Shown here piece after piece: positions 4,247 to 7,954 of a stretch of DNA of 7,954 bases. A program made the position numbers and the translations under genes. The DNA is from Oscillospiraceae bacterium (GTDB lineage Bacteria > Bacillota > Clostridia > Oscillospirales > Oscillospiraceae): positions 1 to 7,954 of the forward strand of contig JAFQSI010000163.1 in the NCBI GenBank assembly GCA_017409645.1, given 5' to 3'. The first letter of the stretch is position 1. Every line of letters starts with the position of its first letter. The notes below the pieces were generated by a model. It did no database searches, was not told where the DNA came from, and worked only from the letters and a program-made list of their open reading frames with translations.

Positions 4247-6385
4247 TTATCCGCCAAAGAGGATCCGCCAATAGTCGTTTTCCAGGATCCGGGCGGAGAC
4301 GGCGAAGCGGTTGCCGACCTCGGTGCTGATGGCCTTGACGTAGTCGTCGTCGGTACCGGCGGCACCGATGAATTCGGCCTTGCCGGTCTGGGAGTTGTAC
4401 CGGGCCCGGTCCGTGATCCAGCTGCGGTTGCGGAACATGACCAGCGGCGGCGCGTCGGAGAAGACGTCCCGTCCCATGTACAGCCGGGAGTCGAATTCCA
4501 GGCCGAAGAGGTTGCTGAGCGTCGGCAGCAGGTCCAGGTGGCTGGTGGGCGCGTCGATGACCTCAGGGGTCATGCCGCTCTTCCAGATGATGCAGCCGTT
4601 TTTAAAGATCTCAAAATTGCGCTCGGGGGTGTGGCCCAGCAGCTCGCCCAGCTCCTCGGGGGTCAGGCCGTTGGGATAGTGGTCCGCGGTCAGGACGATG
4701 ACCGTATTCTCCAGGACGCCGGCCTCCTCCAGCCGCTGCAGCAGCAGCTCCATGGAGTGTTCAAGCTCCAGCTGGGTGGCCAGGTACGCCCGGACATTGC
4801 TGCTGTAGGGCAGATCCGCCACCAGCGCCTTGTTTTTCGCGGCCATGCAGTTGCCGGTGAAGTTGAACTCCCGGTGGCCGGAGATGGTCATATAGTAGAC
4901 GGAGAAGGGCGTCTGGCCCACATAATCGGGGGTGGAGAGGTCCACCACCTCCACATCGGACTCGGGCCACTGCTTCTTGACCGGAAGACCGCCGCCCAGG
5001 CCCTTGTACTCGTAGCCCAGGTTCTGAAGGTACTCGTTCCGGCCGTAGTAGGTGTAGGTGTGGCCGTGGTAGGCCCAGGAGCTGTAGCCGAGCTTGAGAA
5101 GCTGCTGGTTCATGGTCAGGGGCATCAGGTTGTCCGAGGACTTCTTGAAGCTCCAGACGCCGTCCTTGGGGACGGTGCCGGTCAGGTGGGCGTACTCGCC
5201 GTCGGTGGTGCTGACGCCCCAGTCGGGGACGTAGTAATCGGTGAAATAGAAGCCCTCGTGCATCAGCCGGTACAGGGTGGGGGTCAGCTCCTGGCTGACG
5301 GCCAGCTCGGAGAAGGCCTCGGCGGTGATGAGGATCAGGTTACAGCCCTCGAACATGCCGGTCTTCTCATTTTTGTTCGAGGGGGTCCGGCCGGCGAAAT
5401 ACTGGTGGACCTCCTTCAGGGACTTTTTGTCCGTGGAGGCGATGAGGGATCCGAAATCGAGATCCAGCACGTTGGGACTGGTGTCGATGACGGGCGCGGG
5501 CTCCGTTGTCTCGGGCGGGGCGGTCGTCTCGGGCGGGAGCGTGGGCGGGATGGTGCCCTGGGTCTCCGGAGTCAGGAACTGCTGCGTCGGGGGCTGGGTC
5601 GTCTCCTGGGGGATGGGATCCGCCAGGACGATGGAGCCGGTGGCGGATTCGCCGGAGACGGTCCGGGTCAGATCCAGCCGGAAGGCGGTCAGAAGTCCCA
5701 GATGGTTGACGCCCAGGTAGGCGTCGGAGGCATTGTGGTACAGACCGTAGGCGGACATGTCGTCGGTGCCGCCGAAGGAGGGCAGCGCATAGACAGCGCC
5801 CAGCTGGACCAGCAGGCCCAGCGCTGCCAGGGCAGCCTTGGGAGCAAGGCCACGGCGGCGGTGGAAGGGATACCGGCGCAGGCCGCCGATGAGCAGCCGG
5901 AGCAGCGGGAGGGCCATCAGCAGCAGCGTCAGAAGATTCTCCCGGATCGCCGCGGTGATGGTGGAGACGAACTGGAAGGCGTCGGTGCCGTTGGTCATGG
6001 AGTAGAAGGTGTAGAAGGTGCCAAAGACCCGGTAGTACACCAGCTGGCTGGCGCACAGCAGGAAGCTGAAAAAGCTGTAAACCAGGGCGGCAAAGTAATT
6101 CTGGCCCCGGCGGGGCAGAGAGGTGCAGAGGGCGAACATCAGGCAGGCCGGCAGGAACGCGAACACCGGACCCAGCAGCAGGCCGGAATTCAGCAGCAGG
6201 TCGTTCGACTTGGCGGTGGACAGGTGCAGCACCAGCTCCGGCAGCGCCAGGGCGATCCACAGGTACAGCAGCAGGGAGTGCCGGCGTTTTTGGGGAGCGG
6301 GCTTCCGGACCGGCTGCTTCTTCTTCGGAGCAGGGGCGGGCTTTTTTCGGGCGGGCGGACGGCGGGCGTCGGGGTATCTGGACAT
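4247..6385 (-). CDS. LTA synthase/sulfatase-family membrane phosphotransferase
   Basis: This 712-residue protein has the LtaS layout: about five membrane segments (roughly 37-55, 63-87, 97-120, 148-168, 183-202), a linker, and an extracellular alkaline-phosphatase-superfamily domain (about 345-650). Expected metal and catalytic residues are visible: E356 in ITAEAF, threonine T393 in STTDGE (the position of the LtaS nucleophile), H504 in ISGHREF, and D568/H569 in LTADHYP. Known relatives move glycerol phosphate from phosphatidylglycerol to build lipoteichoic acid or prime it. Related enzymes modify other envelope polymers, so the exact substrate is open. Two features are unusual: a Lys/Arg/Pro/Ala-rich cytoplasmic tail of 36 residues and a Pro/Thr-rich linker at about 257-300. 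The start at 6385 has GAGG about 10 bases upstream and fits the promoter at 6418-6446. The gene stands alone between its own promoter and terminator. Confidence 0.9.
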   Translation of the reverse strand: MSRYPDARRPPARKKPAPAPKKKQPVRKPAPQKRRHSLLLYLWIALALPELVLHLSTAKSNDLLLNSGLLLGPVFAFLPACLMFALCTSLPRRGQNYFAALVYSFFSFLLCASQLVYYRVFGTFYTFYSMTNGTDAFQFVSTITAAIRENLLTLLLMALPLLRLLIGGLRRYPFHRRRGLAPKAALAALGLLVQLGAVYALPSFGGTDDMSAYGLYHNASDAYLGVNHLGLLTAFRLDLTRTVSGESATGSIVLADPIPQETTQPPTQQFLTPETQGTIPPTLPPETTAPPETTEPAPVIDTSPNVLDLDFGSLIASTDKKSLKEVHQYFAGRTPSNKNEKTGMFEGCNLILITAEAFSELAVSQELTPTLYRLMHEGFYFTDYYVPDWGVSTTDGEYAHLTGTVPKDGVWSFKKSSDNLMPLTMNQQLLKLGYSSWAYHGHTYTYYGRNEYLQNLGYEYKGLGGGLPVKKQWPESDVEVVDLSTPDYVGQTPFSVYYMTISGHREFNFTGNCMAAKNKALVADLPYSSNVRAYLATQLELEHSMELLLQRLEEAGVLENTVIVLTADHYPNGLTPEELGELLGHTPERNFEIFKNGCIIWKSGMTPEVIDAPTSHLDLLPTLSNLFGLEFDSRLYMGRDVFSDAPPLVMFRNRSWITDRARYNSQTGKAEFIGAAGTDDDYVKAISTEVGNRFAVSARILENDYWRILFGG

Positions 6386-6417
6386 GGGAAGGGCCTCGCT
6401 TTGCGGAAATTTCCTCC

Positions 6418-6446
6418 ATTATAGACGACATCGGGCCCAGTTTCAA
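6418..6446 (-). promoter_or_regulatory. Promoter of the LTA-synthase-family gene
   Basis: On the minus strand, -35 TTGAAA (6441-6446) and -10 TATAAT (6418-6423) are 17 bases apart. Transcription would start near 6411, about 26 bases ahead of the ATG. This looks like a strong housekeeping promoter. Confidence 0.88.
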
Positions 6447-6483
6447 GCACCGTCGAAAAATTAAGGCTTCTGAAGAAACGTTC

Positions 6484-6510
6484 AAAGCCGCCGGAGGTTC
6501 CGGCGGCTTT
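6484..6510 (-). terminator. Terminator of the DUF4349 lipoprotein gene
   Basis: A perfect 12 bp stem (6484-6495 with 6499-6510) with a 3-base loop starts 15 bases after the stop codon. On the minus strand the stem ends in GGCTTT and is followed by GAACGTTTC, so the U-run is short. Efficiency may be partial. Confidence 0.75.
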
Positions 6511-6524
6511 GTCGTGGATCATGA

Positions 6525-7424
6525 TCAAGGTGTCTCAGGTTCGGCAGGAGATGCCTTCTTCTGCTTCCGTTTGCGGATGCGGCTGCTGATGGCGAGGATC
6601 GCGCCGATCACCGCGCCGTAGACCAGAAGATAGGGAGAACCGGCGACCAGCAGAACGAAGAGGTTCACCAGGCCGTCGCTCACGCCATGGAGGGAGCTTG
6701 TAAAGCCCGTGCGGATCCGGTCGAAGACCGAGGGCTCCTCCACGGGGGTCAGGACCTCCACCTCCTCGACGGTCAGGCGGACCGTGGCGTAGGTGATCTG
6801 GTTGTCGTAGCTGCGCTTTTGGGAGGCGTAGCGCTCCAGCTCGTAGGTCACATCGCTCAACCGGGCCTCGATCTCCAGGATCTCGCTTAAGTTTTGGGCA
6901 CCGGCCAGCAGCTCCAGGAGCCGGGCCTGCTCCGTCTCCAGGGCGGTGATCTTCGACTCGGTGTCCACATACTGCAGCGTCACGTCCTTCGTCTCCTCGG
7001 AGGTGGAGAGGACATTGGCGTTCTTCGACACGTGGGTCACGAAGGCGGAGAGATTGTCCGCAGGGATGCGGATGGTCATGCTGCTCCAGCGGCGGGTGCT
7101 GCCGTAGGTGCCGGTCTGGCGGGACTCGGTGTAGCCGCCCAGGGCGGTGAGCTTTTCCTCCAGAGCGGTGATCAGGGCGTCGTAATTTTCCGTCTCGGCG
7201 TCCATGGAGACGGTCCGGATGAGTTTCCGGTCGGACTGGGCCGGGGCGGTCAGACCGGCGGCGGAATCGGTCTTCAGCTCCGCGGACGCATCTTCCATGG
7301 GGGACTCGGTCCGGTCATACCGGATGTCGTGGGCGGCCTCCTTGTCCGCGGGGGCCTCTGCGCCGCAGGCGGTCAGCAGCAGGCAAATGCACAGGAAAAT
7401 GGCGAATAAGTGTCTGATTTTCAT
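6525..7424 (-). CDS. DUF4349 membrane-anchored lipoprotein
   Basis: This 299-residue protein has a type II signal peptide with lipobox LTAC (lipidated C20), a low-complexity acidic linker (about 21-66), the DUF4349 domain (about 67-275), and a C-terminal membrane helix (about 250-282) with a basic tail RKRKQKK. The domain contains strand RKLIRTVSMDAET, a helix ending LTALGGYTESRQ, the strand MTIRIPADNL, and a long coiled-coil helix around ALETEQARLLELLAGAQNLSEILEIEARL (split here by its position 157-185). These are family hallmarks. The family is common in Firmicutes and of unknown biochemical function. A role in the cell envelope is inferred from anchoring at both ends. The ATG at 7424 has AAGGAGG 8 bases upstream. 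It sits downstream of a ClC-type gene but is separated by a terminator and has its own promoter. Confidence 0.9.
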   Translation of the reverse strand: MKIRHLFAIFLCICLLLTACGAEAPADKEAAHDIRYDRTESPMEDASAELKTDSAAGLTAPAQSDRKLIRTVSMDAETENYDALITALEEKLTALGGYTESRQTGTYGSTRRWSSMTIRIPADNLSAFVTHVSKNANVLSTSEETKDVTLQYVDTESKITALETEQARLLELLAGAQNLSEILEIEARLSDVTYELERYASQKRSYDNQITYATVRLTVEEVEVLTPVEEPSVFDRIRTGFTSSLHGVSDGLVNLFVLLVAGSPYLLVYGAVIGAILAISSRIRKRKQKKASPAEPETP

Positions 7425-7445
7425 GGGGATCCCTCCTTTGTATCC

Positions 7446-7474
7446 AGTATAGCAAACAAAAAAGACCTGCGCAA
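7446..7474 (-). promoter_or_regulatory. Promoter of the DUF4349 gene, overlapping a terminator
   Basis: A -10 TATACT (7446-7451) and a weak -35 TTGCGC (7469-7474) are 17 bases apart on the minus strand. The -35 lies inside the 3' arm of the upstream gene's terminator. The likely start is near 7439, giving a leader of only about 15 bases. Confidence 0.6.
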
Positions 7475-7492
7475 TGGCTCTGCGCAGGTCTT
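7458..7492 (-). terminator. Terminator of the ClC-family gene
   Basis: A perfect 12 bp stem (7462-7473 with 7481-7492) and 7-base loop is followed on the minus strand by a run of six T bases. It lies 9 bases after the ClC stop and is a textbook intrinsic terminator. Confidence 0.93.
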
Positions 7493-7500
7493 CAGAATTT

Positions 7501-7954
7501 TTAAGGTTCTCTCGGGGGGATCATTTCGGAGGCCTTGTCGAAAATGGCCACCTGGCTCGAATACAGACCCGTGTTGCCGGAGAGGACAAAGCAGATCACG
7601 CACACCAGGGCGAACAGGTGCAGGTTCGCACCGCCGAACATCTCGATGCTCAGCACGATGGAGGTCAGGGGGGAGTTGGTGGCGCAGCAGAACAGGCCGA
7701 TCAGACCCAGCGCGCCGCACAGGCCCGCATCCAGGCCCAGCAGTCCGCCCACCACACAGCCGAAGGTAGCGCCGATGCAGAAGGTGGGCACGATCTCGCC
7801 GCCCTTGAATCCCGCCGCCAGGGTCAAGGCGGTGAAGAGCATCTTGAGGGCAAAGGAGTACCAGTCCGCGTGACCGGCCACGGCCTCCAGGGCCATGTCC
7901 ATGCCCGCACCGTTGAAGCGGTGGTCGCCCACGGCGTAGGTCATGGCGGCGATG
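7501..7954 (-). CDS. ClC-family chloride channel/antiporter, C-terminal part
   Basis: The 151 visible residues end with TAA at 7501. The 5' part lies beyond the right edge; the in-frame ATG at 7944 is an internal methionine (IAAMTYAVGDHRFNG). The sequence matches the second half of ClC proteins: GFKGGEIVPTF (the GGxFxP anion-binding loop of helix N), IGATFGCVVGG, the helix NSPLTSIVLSIEMFGG, and GLYSSQ, whose tyrosine lies where ClC proteins carry the central anion-coordinating Tyr445 of E. coli ClC. No CBS or TrkA-C domain follows, as the chain ends soon after this helix. The gating glutamate region is outside the window, so channel and H+/Cl- antiporter (or fluoride-selective type) cannot be told apart here. 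A strong terminator closes the gene. Confidence 0.93.
   Translation of the reverse strand, partial: IAAMTYAVGDHRFNGAGMDMALEAVAGHADWYSFALKMLFTALTLAAGFKGGEIVPTFCIGATFGCVVGGLLGLDAGLCGALGLIGLFCCATNSPLTSIVLSIEMFGGANLHLFALVCVICFVLSGNTGLYSSQVAIFDKASEMIPPREP

Noticed and set aside
4538..6424. 628-codon plus-strand open frame opposite the LTA-synthase-family gene
   Set aside because: It is rich in Gly, Gln, Val and Leu with no recognisable domain, and lies wholly against a gene with clear motifs, promoter and terminator. This is a typical shadow frame in GC-rich DNA.

Overview
The window looks like chromosomal DNA of a GC-rich, low-oxygen gut-type Firmicute, most likely in or near the Oscillospiraceae. 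The pointers are strong AAGGAGG-type ribosome binding sites, TTGACA/TATAAT promoters with 17-base spacers, a tRNA gene with encoded CCA, lipoproteins with clean lipoboxes, an LTA-synthase-type phosphotransferase, and DUF1538 and DUF4349 families. This placement is inferred from gene content and signals, not from a search. All recognised protein genes are on the minus strand. Only the tRNA-Leu gene is on the plus strand.

Reading from the right edge in the direction of transcription: (1) the C-terminal part of a ClC-type chloride channel or transporter (7501-7954), closed by a strong terminator; (2) a DUF4349 lipoprotein (6525-7424), whose promoter starts inside that terminator; (3) an LTA-synthase/sulfatase-family membrane enzyme (4247-6385) with its own consensus promoter and terminator; (4) a two-gene unit of a 52-residue soluble protein (3947-4105) and a small lipoprotein (3500-3937), of unknown function.

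The centre (about 3230-3500) has no protein gene. It holds the tRNA-Leu(CAG) terminator with a 14-base tandem duplication, then a striking array of seven short hairpins separated by TGATATA-like 7-mers. The four left 7-mers are in one orientation and the four right ones in the other. This is the most unusual DNA structure in the window.

The left part holds a stand-alone permuted-papain-fold (YiiX/YaeF-like) protein (2333-2875), divergent from the tRNA, and then a tight operon: a two-repeat DUF1538 membrane protein (704-2233) followed by two different PII-like proteins (325-690, and 1-321 running off the window). DUF1538 proteins have been linked to cation/proton antiport (UmpAB of Halomonas, from memory). 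The coupling to two small PII-fold proteins suggests a ligand-gated membrane transporter. This is the best candidate for a poorly described system here.

Most genes have recognisable promoters just upstream and short untranslated leaders (roughly 15-30 bases), so no riboswitch-sized leader is present. Four of the six promoters carry the same TATAATGGA-like -10 context.
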